DNA of 38,276 nucleotides from Gemmatimonadota bacterium (GTDB lineage: Bacteria; Gemmatimonadota; Gemmatimonadetes; Longimicrobiales; Gaopeijiaceae). The notes under the pieces are model-generated. The model saw nothing but the letters and a program-made list of their open reading frames with translations. It made no database searches and was not told where the DNA came from. Every line of letters begins with the position of its first letter. Positions within the stretch are counted from its first letter, which is position 1. This document shows, piece after piece, positions 1-9,626 of this stretch. A program made the translations under genes and the position numbers. The stretch is taken from the NCBI GenBank assembly GCA_022826005.1, contig JAJDVT010000078.1, positions 1-38,276 of the forward strand, in the 5' to 3' direction.

Positions 1-140
1 GCACATCGCCTCGCCCTTCGAATGGAAGTTCACCCGCCACGATCTCAACCGACTCCTAGCCCGCTCGCCAACACCCGCCCATCCTCCACTCCGCGAAGCC
101 GCATGAGAATACGTCACCGAACTTCTGAACCGGTGTACTA
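1..140 (+). mobile_element. Right end of an IS630-type insertion sequence
   Basis: The first 106 bases encode the C-terminus of an IS630-type transposase. The following ~34 bases run to a TA dinucleotide at 139-140, where the reading frame of the helicase on the opposite strand begins without a break. IS630/Tc1 elements insert at TA and duplicate it, which fits this junction. The left end of the element is outside the window, so the second inverted repeat and target duplication cannot be seen. Seen: transposase tail and abrupt change of coding strand. Inferred: exact end of the element. Confidence 0.72.
2..106 (+). CDS. IS630 family transposase, C-terminal fragment (partial at window edge)
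   Basis: The open frame enters from the left edge and ends at TGA 104-106. The 34 visible residues contain the FEWKFTRHDLNRLLAR motif, which is the typical C-terminus of IS630-family DDE transposases, where an F-x-W-x-FT-R-x-DL-x-R-LL signature follows the catalytic domain. The DDE residues themselves are outside the window, so activity cannot be judged. The gene points toward the disrupted helicase, on the opposite strand to it. Identification rests on this short motif alone but is supported by the TA junction 33 bases downstream. Confidence 0.72.
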   Translation, partial: HIASPFEWKFTRHDLNRLLARSPTPAHPPLREAA

Positions 141-2880
141 GATACTGATAAGGCACACCGGACTCGATCAGGTGGCTCTCGACGAGCTTCAGGTGACGCA
201 CGAACTGCGAGAAGACCAGGACCTTGTGCCGGCTTTCGCGCAGTTCTCCGAGCATCGTTGCGAATGTCTTGAGTTTGGAGCTCGGCGGGCCTTCCGGCCG
301 CACCAGCCGCGGGTTGCACGATGCAAGCCGCAGCCGGGTCAGGTGGGCCAGCACCTGCAGACGGTTCCCTCCGGTATCGGGTCCTTCCTCCGCGAGCGCT
401 TCCAGATCATCGACGGCCCGCCTCCGGACCGCTTCGTAGAACGCCTCCTCCTCCGGCGACATTTCGACCTTGAGCACGACTTCGGTCCGGGTAGGGAGGT
501 CGTCGAGAACCTCGGCCTTGACCCTGCGGAGCACGAAAGGCGAAATCAGGCGGCGGAGCCGCGTACGGGCCACGGGGTCGCCGTCGCGCTCTATCGGAAA
601 GGCTAGTTTCTCGCGGAACCTCTTCATCGAACCCAGCATGCCGGGGTTGATGAAGGCGAAGAGCGAGTACAGGTCCATCAGATTGTTCTGAATCGGGGTG
701 CCCGTCGTCACCATGCGGAACCCGGCCTTCAGCTTGCGGGCGGCGCGGGCGCGCTTGGTGGAGGGGTTCTTGATGGCCTGCGCCTCGTCCAGCACGACGG
801 TGCTCCACTCGGTCCCGGCGAGCGTGTCGATGTCGTTGTGCATCAGACCGTAGGTCGTTACCACGACATCCAAGGGTTCCAGATCTTCCAACTGCCGGGC
901 CCGGGCACCGGCAGGACCGGTGTAGGAGCGAGTCCTGAGGGTGGGCGCGAAACGGCGTGCCTCGTCGAGCCAATTCGCGACGACGGAGGTGGGGGCCACA
1001 ACGAGGGCCGGACCTTCCCGTGCGCGAGCCAGCAGCAGTGCAAGGGCCTGCACCGTCTTGCCCAGACCCATGTCGTCGGCCAGGCACGCGCCCGCGCCCC
1101 ACCGGCTGAGGCGGCCGAGCCACCGGAACCCGGCTTCCTGGTACGGACGGAGCTCGGCCTGCAGGGTGCCCGGCGTCTGCGGCTCGAAGCCCCGGGCCTC
1201 TCGGATCGCCTTCCGGTGGGCCCGCCAGCCGGCGTCGGGGGTGAGCTGTACGTCGTCGAAGAAGTCCGGCAGTGCCGCGGCCACCGAGCGGTGCAGGCGG
1301 ATCTGCTTCTTGCCCGCAGGTGCCGAGAGGCTGCGCAGGTCCGCGAGCTGCCGCTGGAATGCCGTCGTCAGCGAGACGAAGGCGCCGTCTTCCAATGGCA
1401 CGAAGCGGGATGCCGGACTGCGGTCCATCAGCTCGAAGAGCCTCAGGAGACCGAGGGTGCGGTCCCCGTCGATCTCGAGCTCGCCGGAGGCGCGGAACCA
1501 GTCGGCCGCCGACTTGACGGACACACGCAGCGAAGCGGTGTCGGCCCGGGCCACGATCCTGAACGGCTGGCCCTGGGGCCACAGGCAACGGGCTCCGGCG
1601 GCCTCAAGTTGGTCCACCAGCTCAAGGCAGTCGTGCGGCTCGAGGTAGGCGAGCGAACCGTCCGGCTCGATGCCGGCCAACATGGGGCACGCCCGCAGGA
1701 GTTCCTGGAATCCCCGGGCTTCGGCAGCGAGATCGCGGCTTGCCTGAATGCTCTTGCCGTCGAGTGTGGCGAAGACCGTGGTGCCGCCGATCCCGGGCGG
1801 GAAGTACGTGCCCGAGTCCGGCACGGGTTCGACCACTGCCGAAGCCGTCAGCCCGGGGCCGTGGGGCTCCAGGCGCACCCACGGCTTCGGGTCCGAATCC
1901 ACGCGGGCCGCCGCACGCGCCGAGTCTTCGAGGGCACCCTGGACGCGGATCTCTCCGGCCAGCGCCGAAACCGCGTCCACAAGGCGGTCCCTGGCGTCGA
2001 TGGGCAGCTCCAGACCCCCCGCCGGGACGACTCCGCAGAGCTTCCTGTGGCTCTTCGTGAACCGGGTCACCTCGCAGCGCACGTCGCTCGCCATGACGAT
2101 GCGGTAGTGCCGAAGGTACGAGTCGTCAACGTGCGGCTCGACCTTCGCCCGCATGACGCCGCCGTGCTCCGAGAGCACCAGTTCGGGGTCCCGGCGGACG
2201 ATCTCGACCGGATCTCCGGCCTCGTTGAAGACGTAGGGATGCCCCGCCAGCGCGCAGATCCCTCCGGGCGGAAGGTAGTAGGGTGGCTCGTGGCTCCATC
2301 GGTAGGTGTTCTGCTTGATCCGCGCCGCTGCCGCACGGTCCTGGGCGACGAGAAAGTCCATCGTGCCGGCCTGCGCCTGGAGCCTCTTCAGCGCCACCGC
2401 GCGACCCTTGCTCCACTTGCCGCTTTTCAGCGCCCTCTGTTCCTTCGGCGCGACGGAGATCTCACCGAACCTGTCGACGCTCAGTACCCAGGCCAGCCGC
2501 AGCTTCGGAGTCGAACCCGCCTTGCCGGACCCGGATGTCTTCTTCCTCGTCTCGTAGGCGAACTGCTCGATTTCCTGCAGCGCGTATTCCCACTCGGCCA
2601 CGGGCTGGATGAGGGAGGCCAGCGTGGTCGTTCCCATGTCCCGGTGCAGCGCTGCCGCGACTTCCGCCGGAGTGGCCGGCGCTCCGTCAAGTTTGACCCA
2701 GTCCACCTCCCGGCCCGTCGCCTTCGCGATCCGCGCGACCGCCTCCAGACACTCCGTGGCCAACCAGCGGTAGCCGTTTGCGGAGGCGAGGGTGGCAAGT
2801 CCGCTCAGGCCCTGGAAGCGGTCGTCACCGTGCGGGGAATCGCTGTGGAATTGCGAAAAGTCATCTCCCCAGCAGGCGCT
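139..2880 (-). pseudogene. SNF2-family helicase, central and C-terminal part, cut by IS630 and lacking its own start
   Basis: This minus-strand frame carries a recognisable SWI2/SNF2 ATPase core. Motif I (DMGLGKT) lies near 1050, motif II (VLDEAQ) near 790, motif III (TTGTPIQNN) near 690, and HKVLVFSQF of the second RecA lobe near 210. The frame then reads ESGVPYQYL and is interrupted at 139-141 by the IS630 end, so motifs V and VI (arginine finger region) are missing. About 600 residues of less conserved accessory sequence precede motif I. After the TAG at 2881-2883 the frame has no ATG until 2637. The first possible alternative start is TTG at 2763, inside sequence that looks conserved. It is therefore best read as the continuation of the 2881-3945 ORF. 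SNF2 proteins are ATP-driven DNA translocases; this one is probably dead. Confidence 0.85.
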
Positions 2881-3945
2881 CTATCCTTCGATCAATCTGT
2901 TGATCGACGGGTTCCTGCAATCCTGTGCCCAGGAGACCCCGCCGCCCGCGCGCATGTGCACGGCAAGTGAAACGAAGTGCAACAGGCCCGGATCGGCGTC
3001 GGTCTTCCCGGCCACGCGCAGGAGGTGCCCCAGCCTTGCCTTCCGGTCCGGGCCGTGGTCGCGAACCAGCGCGAGCAGGGCCAGGGTGAACGGGCGACTG
3101 ACAGGAAAGACGTTGCGCTTGCGGGTGCCTGCCTTTTCCGACGCGATTGCGTCCTCGATGTGGCGCAGCGCCCCAGCGTCGTCACCCTGCATCGTGGCGG
3201 CCAGCGCGCGGGTGGCCGCACGTCCCGTCCTGGCTGCTTTCGCTAGCGGCAACTCACCCGGGAGTGCGTCGAAGACCGCGAGGGCATCGTCCCGGCGCCC
3301 CTGCAGCAGGCGGATGAACGCGACATCGGAAGCCCCGGCGGGAGCGTCGGCCATGCGTTCGTGCCACGCAGCGAGGAGGGACTCCGGATGGGCCGCGGTC
3401 CGGGTGAGGTAGGCAACGCTCCCGTCGAGGGCGTCGCTCAGGTACCGGGCCGGGAGATTGGCCAGCAGCCCGCCAGCTCCCGGAGTCGCAAGCCACCACC
3501 ATTCGCCGGGATCGGTTTCCTCGAATTCCCGCTCGAGGCGTTGGAAGCGGCCCGCGACCACATGGCAACGCAGGTCCATGGCGGAGAACAAGTGGGCTTC
3601 AGCGTGCCAGCGGTCCAGGCGCTCCGTCCGAAACGCACGTTCGATTCTGGACAGCCTGTGCTGGCGATGGGCCTCCAGGGTGAGCCACGCCGTCCACTGC
3701 GGGTCGGCCACCAGCTTGCCGCGGTCGGTTGTCTTGTGGACGATTCCGGCGTCGATGACCTCGTCGCATGAGACCTTGTAGCGGTATTGGGGTACGGGCC
3801 GGCCGTCGAGCTTGAACCCGGCCTGCTTCAGCAGCTGGCTTATCTGTAGCGGCGTACGGCGGCACGGATGGAGGACGCCGTAGGCCATTGCGACGATGCG
3901 GGCCGCGGGTTTGAGGGCGCGAAAGCGGGCGGAGAAGTCGGTCAT
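2881..3945 (-). CDS. N-terminal fragment of the SNF2-helicase protein, ended by an in-frame TAG
   Basis: This ORF of about 354 residues starts at MTDFSARF (ATG 3945), 17 bases after the stop of the upstream VPS10 gene. A longer start at 3990 would overlap that gene. It is rich in Ala, Leu and Arg and helical, with no motif of its own that I recognise. The key observation is that its stop, TAG 2881-2883, is followed in exactly the same frame by the helicase accessory region with no intervening start. I infer that this is the N-terminal domain of one ~1,300-residue helicase polypeptide broken by a single amber codon. Alternatives are a sequencing error, or a genuine small protein followed by a gene using a non-standard start. 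Seen: shared frame and missing start. Inferred: former continuity. Confidence 0.7.
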   Translation of the reverse strand: MTDFSARFRALKPAARIVAMAYGVLHPCRRTPLQISQLLKQAGFKLDGRPVPQYRYKVSCDEVIDAGIVHKTTDRGKLVADPQWTAWLTLEAHRQHRLSRIERAFRTERLDRWHAEAHLFSAMDLRCHVVAGRFQRLEREFEETDPGEWWWLATPGAGGLLANLPARYLSDALDGSVAYLTRTAAHPESLLAAWHERMADAPAGASDVAFIRLLQGRRDDALAVFDALPGELPLAKAARTGRAATRALAATMQGDDAGALRHIEDAIASEKAGTRKRNVFPVSRPFTLALLALVRDHGPDRKARLGHLLRVAGKTDADPGLLHFVSLAVHMRAGGGVSWAQDCRNPSINRLIEG

Positions 3946-3962
3946 CGACGCGGGTCGGCTGC

Positions 3963-6900
3963 TCACCCAATCCGCCTCCCTGGGGTCCACGGCGCCCCCG
4001 CCGCCTCCATGTCCCGCTCCAGCCCGGCGAGATCCTCTTCCAGCAGCGACCTGAGCCGCACGACCACCTCGTCAAACCCCGCCCGCGCGATCGCGAGGCT
4101 CTCCCGCTGCGTCCCGGTGGGCTCCTGGCGCGTACCCCAGTGCCCCCCGGCGACCTGCCCGATGCGGCCCGTGATCGAGGGGGCGGTCGGCTCGTTGTAG
4201 CGGCCCGGGGTGGGATCGCCCTGGAGCTCGGCCGCGACCTCGGCGAGCCGCCCGTCGATGGCCTCCAGGCGCTGGTAGAGCTCGTCGCCAGCTGCGGGGG
4301 TCTCGTCGAGGGCGGCGCGCATGTGCCGCAACCGGTCGCGCGCCCGCCCGATCTCGGCGGCGGCACCCCTCGCGCGGCGCTGCAGGTCGGCCGTCTCCTC
4401 GGCGAAGGCCGCCGCCGCGACGAAGTCGGTGCTCATGTCGATGTTGGGCACGGGCTTCACCGTGAAGGGCCGCGGGTCGCCGAGCGGCTGTACGCCGGCC
4501 TCCGTGACGAGCGCCATCTTGACCGTGTAGTCGCCGGGCGGCGCAAGGGGGCCGCGCGACTGGCCCGCCCAGGGGGGCGAGAAGCCCGGCGTGGTGAGGT
4601 CGACGGGGTCGGGGGCGGGGCGGCGGAGGTCCCAGGTGACACGGTGGAGGCCGCGACCGGCGGGGCCCATGACGCGCCGGACGGGGTTGCCCGCGGCGTC
4701 CCGCACCAGGAGCGCCACGCGGGGGCCGCTCTCCTGGGCCTCGGCGGCGAGGCGGTCGTAGCCGGGGAAGGCGATGTCCTCGCCGCGCCCCGCGGCCGCG
4801 CGCTCTTCGCGGCGCCGTTCCTCGCGCATCGTCTCGGGCGCTTCCGCCAGCCAGTAGGTGAAGGTGGCGCCGAAGTCCGGGTTGGGCGCGACGAACGAGG
4901 TCGTGCCGAGGGTGGGCTGGCCGGCCGCCTGCAATGGGGTGTTGGGGACGTACCACCAGGCGTCCCGCACGGGGAACAGGGTCGCGTCGGCGGCCAGCGC
5001 ACCGGCGGCCATCTCCCTCAGGGGCGCGTAGTCGTCCAGGATGTAGAAGCCGCGGCCGAAGGTCGCGCCCACCAGATCACCGTCCCGGCGCTGGATCTCG
5101 AGGTCGCGGAACGAAATCGTGGGGGCGCCGTCGCCCAGCAGAACCCAGTGGTCGCCCCCGTTCGTCGTAAAATAGATGCCGTGCTCGGTGCCGAGGAATA
5201 GCAGATCGGGACGCACGTGGTCCTGCTCCACCGACCAGATCACGATGCCGTCCGGCAGGTCCCCCGCGATCGACCGCCAGCTGCGGCCCGCGTCGTTGCT
5301 CTCGAAGAGATAGGGCGTGTAGTCGCCCTCCTTGTGGTTGTCGGGTGCGACGAAGACCGTTGCGCCGTCGTGCTGCGACGCCTTGATGTCGTTCATGAAC
5401 GCGCGCGCGGGCACGCCCGGCAGCTCCGCCGCTTGCCGCCACGTCGCCCCCCCGTCCTCCGTCACCTGAACCAGCCCGTCGTCGGTTCCGACGAAGATGA
5501 CCCCCTCCGCCACCGGCGACTCCGAGATCGCCGAAATGGTTGAATACAAAGACATTGCGGTGTTCCCATACAGCGCGTCGATGCTGCGCACCCGCCCCGC
5601 CATCGGCAGTTCGTAGCGGTTGTTGTTACGGGTGAGGTCACCGCTGATCGCCCGCCACGAACCGCCCCGATCGTCGCTCCGCCACACCCGCTGGGAGGCG
5701 TAGTAGATCCGGCCCTCCGCGTGGGGACTCGCAATGACCGGGCTGTCCCAGTTCCAGCGCTCGGGCGGGTCGCCGGGAGCCGGCTGCGGGCGGATGTTGA
5801 TGAGCTCGTGGTTGACCAGGTTGACCCGCTGCAGATTCCCTTGCTGAGTCTGGATGAATGCAATAGCTGGATCGGCCATGTCGAAGGCGGCGGCGTACCC
5901 GTCGGCACCCAGCGGCACGTACCAGTCGCGGTTGCGCACGCCTTCAGCGTTCATCGTGCGAGACGGCCCGTGCAGCGTCCCCAGGTCCTGCGCGCCCCCG
6001 AGGATGTTGTAGAACGGCTCGGAGTTGTCGAGCGCGAGCTTGTAGAACTGGGACACGGGCATGTTGGGGAAGTGCCGCCAGGTCGTCCCCTCGTCGAAGG
6101 TCTCGTAGAGGCCCGCGTCGGTTCCGGCCAGCAGGTGGCGTCCATTCGCGGGATCGATCCAGAACGCGTGGTTGTCGCTGTGCTTCTCGCGGCCCGTCCC
6201 CAGCTCTGCGAAGGTGGCGCCGCCGTCGCGCGTCACGTGCACGAAGACGTCCATCTGGTAGACCAGGTCCACATCGTGCGGCGACGCCTCGATCTCCTGG
6301 TAGTAGTGCGGCCCGGTGCCGCCGGAGATGTAGGAATTGCGGCGCTCCCAGCTCTCGCCCCGGTCGGTGGAGCGGTAGAAGCCGCGATCGCTGGGCCCGG
6401 CTTCGATGGTCGCATAGACCACGTTGCGGTCGGCGCCCGAAACGGCCAGCCCGATCTTTCCCATATCCGCATCCGGAAGCCCGCGGTTCACCCGCCGCCA
6501 CGTCCGCCCCCCGTCCGTCGACTTGTGGATCCCCGACCCGGGGCCGCCCGCGAGCAGCGCCCACACGCTCCGCCGCCGCTCGTACGTCGCCGCATACATG
6601 ATGTCGGGGTCGAAGGGGTCGAACTCCACGTCCGTCACGCCGGTGTTCGCGTCGACCGTCAGCACGGCCTCCCAAGTCTCCCCCCCGTCCTCCGTCCGGT
6701 ACAGCCCGCGCTCGCCCCCCGTCGACCAGAGCGGCCCCTCCGCCGCCACGAACACGACGTCCCCGTCCCTCGGATCCACCAGGATCTTGCCGATGTGCTC
6801 GGATTCGGCCAGGCCCATGCGCTGCCAGCTGCGGCCCCCGTCACGGCTCCGGTACACCCCGTCCCCCCACGCCACGTGCCGCCCGCTCACGTTCTCGCCG

Positions 6901-7280
6901 GTACCCACCCACACGATGTCCGGATCGGACGGATCGATGGCGACATCGCCGATGGAATAGGACGGCTGATCGTCGAATATGGGCGTCCACGAGATGCCCG
7001 CGTTCGCGGTCTTCCAGACGCCCCCGGAGCCGACCGCGACGTACCAGGTGGTGGGGTCGCCGGGGTGCACCGCGATGTCGGCGATGCGCCCGCCCATCAG
7101 CGCCGGGCCGATCCCGCGCAGCGCGAGGCCCCGGGCGGCCTCGTGGACGATGGCGGGGTCGGCTTGCTGGGCCTGGATGGGGGTGGGAGCAGCGGCGTTG
7201 GCGACCAGCGCTGCCGACAGGGCAGTCAGCGTCAGGGGCGCCGGGGGCGTCGGCGGGACTCGAGGGGTGACTTCGCGCAT
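3963..7280 (-). CDS. Exported VPS10/sortilin-type BNR-repeat protein ('glycosyl hydrolase')
   Basis: This protein of about 1,105 residues is built of WD40/YVTN-like beta-propeller units. Repeated Asp-box (BNR) motifs are visible: SRDGGRSW, TEDGGETW, STDGGRTW, STDRGESW, TEDGGATW and SNDAGRSW. They are spread over the first ~700 residues, followed by a C-terminal domain with helical, Arg- and Glu-rich sequence. The family is often labelled glycosyl hydrolase or sortilin-like, but the Asp boxes are structural and do not prove enzymatic activity. A Pro/Ala-rich hydrophobic N-terminus ending near IQAQQ looks like a signal peptide, so the protein is probably periplasmic or secreted. Start chosen at ATG 7280 because AAGG lies 7 bases upstream; ATG 7295 is also possible. 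The helicase fragment follows after 17 bases and may be co-transcribed. Confidence 0.88.
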   Translation of the reverse strand: MREVTPRVPPTPPAPLTLTALSAALVANAAAPTPIQAQQADPAIVHEAARGLALRGIGPALMGGRIADIAVHPGDPTTWYVAVGSGGVWKTANAGISWTPIFDDQPSYSIGDVAIDPSDPDIVWVGTGENVSGRHVAWGDGVYRSRDGGRSWQRMGLAESEHIGKILVDPRDGDVVFVAAEGPLWSTGGERGLYRTEDGGETWEAVLTVDANTGVTDVEFDPFDPDIMYAATYERRRSVWALLAGGPGSGIHKSTDGGRTWRRVNRGLPDADMGKIGLAVSGADRNVVYATIEAGPSDRGFYRSTDRGESWERRNSYISGGTGPHYYQEIEASPHDVDLVYQMDVFVHVTRDGGATFAELGTGREKHSDNHAFWIDPANGRHLLAGTDAGLYETFDEGTTWRHFPNMPVSQFYKLALDNSEPFYNILGGAQDLGTLHGPSRTMNAEGVRNRDWYVPLGADGYAAAFDMADPAIAFIQTQQGNLQRVNLVNHELINIRPQPAPGDPPERWNWDSPVIASPHAEGRIYYASQRVWRSDDRGGSWRAISGDLTRNNNRYELPMAGRVRSIDALYGNTAMSLYSTISAISESPVAEGVIFVGTDDGLVQVTEDGGATWRQAAELPGVPARAFMNDIKASQHDGATVFVAPDNHKEGDYTPYLFESNDAGRSWRSIAGDLPDGIVIWSVEQDHVRPDLLFLGTEHGIYFTTNGGDHWVLLGDGAPTISFRDLEIQRRDGDLVGATFGRGFYILDDYAPLREMAAGALAADATLFPVRDAWWYVPNTPLQAAGQPTLGTTSFVAPNPDFGATFTYWLAEAPETMREERRREERAAAGRGEDIAFPGYDRLAAEAQESGPRVALLVRDAAGNPVRRVMGPAGRGLHRVTWDLRRPAPDPVDLTTPGFSPPWAGQSRGPLAPPGDYTVKMALVTEAGVQPLGDPRPFTVKPVPNIDMSTDFVAAAAFAEETADLQRRARGAAAEIGRARDRLRHMRAALDETPAAGDELYQRLEAIDGRLAEVAAELQGDPTPGRYNEPTAPSITGRIGQVAGGHWGTRQEPTGTQRESLAIARAGFDEVVVRLRSLLEEDLAGLERDMEAAGAPWTPGRRIG

Positions 7281-7553
7281 TGTCGGGCCTTGCATCAGGG
7301 TGGGCGGATGCCGTGAAGAGAGCGTCGCGTTGACTGGATGGGAATGGACGGTGGTGCGCGGGCCCCCGCAAGGAACCGGTTTGCCGAGTGGCCGCAGGGT
7401 CTCCTACTGTACTCACGGCCAACCGGGAGCACCTCTTCCCGAGTAGGACACGTAAATTCCAGTAGCCGAGACCCCCACCTGTCCAAACTCTATTCCATCG
7501 TTCTGTTGCCCGCTCTCGTGATTTCGCTGCTAGTGACTACCGGTTAAAGCGAC
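7281..7553. other. Divergent intergenic region between VPS10 protein and DUF3667 operon
   Basis: Both flanking genes are read away from this 273-bp gap, so it must hold two promoters. A weak plus-strand candidate is TTGCCG at 7381-7386, 18 bases, then TACTGT at 7405-7410. No convincing minus-strand promoter, RNA gene or repeat was seen. A plus-strand ORF crosses it and ends 6 bases before the DUF3667 start, but its codons do not look like those of a gene. Confidence 0.35.
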
Positions 7554-8606
7554 GTGCCCGACTCACCTGCTCAGACTCCCACCCGCCCCGAACCGGCATC
7601 CCCCACCACCTGCCTCAACTGCGGCGACGCCCGCTCGGGCCGCTATTGCGCCCAGTGCGGCCAGAACGACCGAACCTACATGCGGTCGCTTCTCCCCATG
7701 CTCTGGGAACTGAACCGCGAGGCTTTCGAGGTGGACGCCAGGATCCTCCAGACCCTGAAGCTTCTCCTGTTCAAGCCCGGAAGCCTGTCGATCGAGTTCT
7801 CCCGCAACCGGCGGGCCCGGTACATGTCGCCGATTCGGCTCTATCTCTTCACCAGCCTCGTGTTCTTCCTCGTGCTGTCGTGGAAGTTGCCGGACACCGT
7901 GTACGACGATTCGGTGGTGCTGGTGGGACCGAACACCGAGGAGCTGAACTCGACCCAGCTGGTGAGCGAAGCCGAGCTCGGTGCTCTCAAGGCGGCGTTG
8001 CGGCCGGAACAGGGCCACCGGGTGGACGACATTCTCCACCGTCCGGAGGGCAGCGCGTCGCGGAGTTTTCTTCCGATGCTCGCCCGGCTCGTGGCCTATC
8101 GCGATCCGTTTGGGCCGGATCTGGCGACTCTGGAGGATTCGGTGGCTCCCGTCGCCGTGCCGAGGACGGATCCTCCCGGATTCCTGCTGAAGGCATTCGT
8201 GACGAGTGTGGTCGACCTCCTGCACGATCCCGATGTCTTCCTCCAGCGGATGATCGGGAACATGCCGATCGCGATGTTCTTCCTGCTGCCGTTCCTGGCT
8301 CTGGCCCTGAAGATCTGCTACTTGAGAAAACGGCGGTACCTGATCGAGCACCTGGTGTTTGCCATCCACGTCCAGACTTTCATCTTCCTGTCTCTGGGGA
8401 CGGCGCTCATGATGCCCGCGGGTACGTTCGGAGACCTGGCGCGTCTGTTCCTGATCATCGCTGCGGAGCTCTACTACGTGATCGCCCTGCGCCGCTTCTA
8501 CGGGGACGGCTGGATCCGGACCCTGTTCAAGGGCTTCATAGTGGAATGGCTCTATTTCTGGGTGTTGCTCCCGGGCTTCCTGGTCGTGTTGTTCCTGACG
8601 GGGTGA
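7554..8606 (+). CDS. DUF3667 membrane protein with N-terminal zinc ribbon (paralogue 1)
   Basis: This 350-residue protein starts at GTG 7554. A zinc ribbon formed by C20-x2-C23 and C32-x2-C35 is followed by a conserved segment (FSRNRRARYMSPIRLYLF) leading into the first membrane helix near residues 98-112. A variable soluble loop follows, then several C-terminal membrane helices from about residue 240 onward. This is the organisation of DUF3667 proteins, whose function is unknown. The gene is followed after 3 bases by a paralogue of the same architecture, and both lead into an amidase gene, so the three are probably one operon. GTG is preferred because the zinc ribbon lies close behind and no in-frame ATG precedes it. 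No good Shine-Dalgarno sequence is visible, so the start is only moderately certain. Confidence 0.85.
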   Translation: MPDSPAQTPTRPEPASPTTCLNCGDARSGRYCAQCGQNDRTYMRSLLPMLWELNREAFEVDARILQTLKLLLFKPGSLSIEFSRNRRARYMSPIRLYLFTSLVFFLVLSWKLPDTVYDDSVVLVGPNTEELNSTQLVSEAELGALKAALRPEQGHRVDDILHRPEGSASRSFLPMLARLVAYRDPFGPDLATLEDSVAPVAVPRTDPPGFLLKAFVTSVVDLLHDPDVFLQRMIGNMPIAMFFLLPFLALALKICYLRKRRYLIEHLVFAIHVQTFIFLSLGTALMMPAGTFGDLARLFLIIAAELYYVIALRRFYGDGWIRTLFKGFIVEWLYFWVLLPGFLVVLFLTG

Positions 8607-8609
8607 CCC

Positions 8610-9626
8610 ATGTCTGAGTCCAGCCCCGAGCCCAGCCCAGCCTGTCTCAACTGCGGCCGCTCCCGCGGAGAACGCTTCTGCGGCTACTGCGGTCAGAACG
8701 ACCGGAACTACATCCGCTCCGCGTGGTCCGTCATGGGCGACCTCGTGCGGGAGACGCTGGAGGTGGACTCGAAGCTGCTCAAGACCATGAAGCTGCTGGT
8801 GCTTCCGGGGCGCCTGTCGGCCGAGTTCTCGCGCAACCACCGCGCGAGCTTCATGTCACCGGTGCGCATGTACCTGTTTGCGACCATCGTTTACTTCTTC
8901 GCCTTCGCGCGTGCGTTCTTCGGCGGCGTGGACGCGGGAGCCGTCGATCCGTCAGTCTCGTTCGATGTGACCCGCGATAGCCCGGCCGCCGACAGCGCAG
9001 GTGTGGACGACGCAACCGACGCCGTACTGGACGACCTCGCTCCCGACCAGTCGCAGGTGGACGCCCTCAAGACGCGATTGGAACCGCGGTACCGGCAGAA
9101 GCTGGACGATATCCTGAGCCGGCCCGAAGAAGCTGCCGGCGTCGGGACGATCCTCACGTTTGCCCGGGACATGGAGCCAAGGGCCCCAGGCGAAACGGGC
9201 TGGCTGGAAAGGGCACTCTGGAGCCTGATGATCGACTTTGTCCACGATCCCGTCTTCTTCATGGAACGGGTTGTGGGAAACCTGTCGGTCTCCTTCCTCT
9301 GTCTGCTGCCCTTCCAGGCCCTCGTATTCGCGATCATCTATTTGGGGAAGAAGCGCTACTTCGTCGAGCACCTGGTCTTCCAGATTCACCTTCAGACGTT
9401 CTGCCTGCTAGCGTCCGCCATTCCCCTGCTGCTTCCCGCAGGCGTCGTCGCCAACGTGATCTGGTTCGGCACCACCGTCTGGATCCTGTACTACACGCTC
9501 GCGGCCATGCGGCACTTCTACCGGGACGGATGGATATGGACCATCATCAAGGGAATCTGCGCGTTCGTTCTGTATTCGAGCCTGCTTATCCCGGCGTTCA
9601 TCGGCGCGGTGGCGCTGACGCTGTGA
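8610..9626 (+). CDS. DUF3667 membrane protein with N-terminal zinc ribbon (paralogue 2)
   Basis: This 338-residue paralogue of the preceding gene has C12-x2-C15 and C24-x2-C27 forming the zinc ribbon. It shares the FSRNHRASFMSPVRMYLF segment before the first membrane helix, the KKRYFVEHLVFQIHLQTF segment, and the same C-terminal helix pattern ending near RHFYRDGW. The middle loop (about residues 105-210) differs from that of paralogue 1. ATG 8610 lies 3 bases after the upstream stop, and its own stop overlaps the amidase start (GTGA at 9623-9626), so translational coupling across all three genes is likely. The molecular role is unknown. A membrane protein with a cytoplasmic metal-binding head is what the sequence shows. 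Confidence 0.87.
   Translation: MSESSPEPSPACLNCGRSRGERFCGYCGQNDRNYIRSAWSVMGDLVRETLEVDSKLLKTMKLLVLPGRLSAEFSRNHRASFMSPVRMYLFATIVYFFAFARAFFGGVDAGAVDPSVSFDVTRDSPAADSAGVDDATDAVLDDLAPDQSQVDALKTRLEPRYRQKLDDILSRPEEAAGVGTILTFARDMEPRAPGETGWLERALWSLMIDFVHDPVFFMERVVGNLSVSFLCLLPFQALVFAIIYLGKKRYFVEHLVFQIHLQTFCLLASAIPLLLPAGVVANVIWFGTTVWILYYTLAAMRHFYRDGWIWTIIKGICAFVLYSSLLIPAFIGAVALTL

Noticed and set aside
838-2970. Long plus-strand open frame of 710 codons
   Set aside because: It is antisense to the SNF2 helicase, whose motifs are all recognisable on the minus strand; the plus product has no motif and poor composition.
5721-7316. Plus-strand open frame opposite the VPS10 protein
   Set aside because: GC-rich antisense shadow; the minus strand carries repeated Asp boxes.
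7338-7547. Small ORF ending 6 bases before DUF3667 with a hydrophobic tail
   Set aside because: No ribosome site or homology; the hydrophobic stretch alone is not enough to call a leader peptide.
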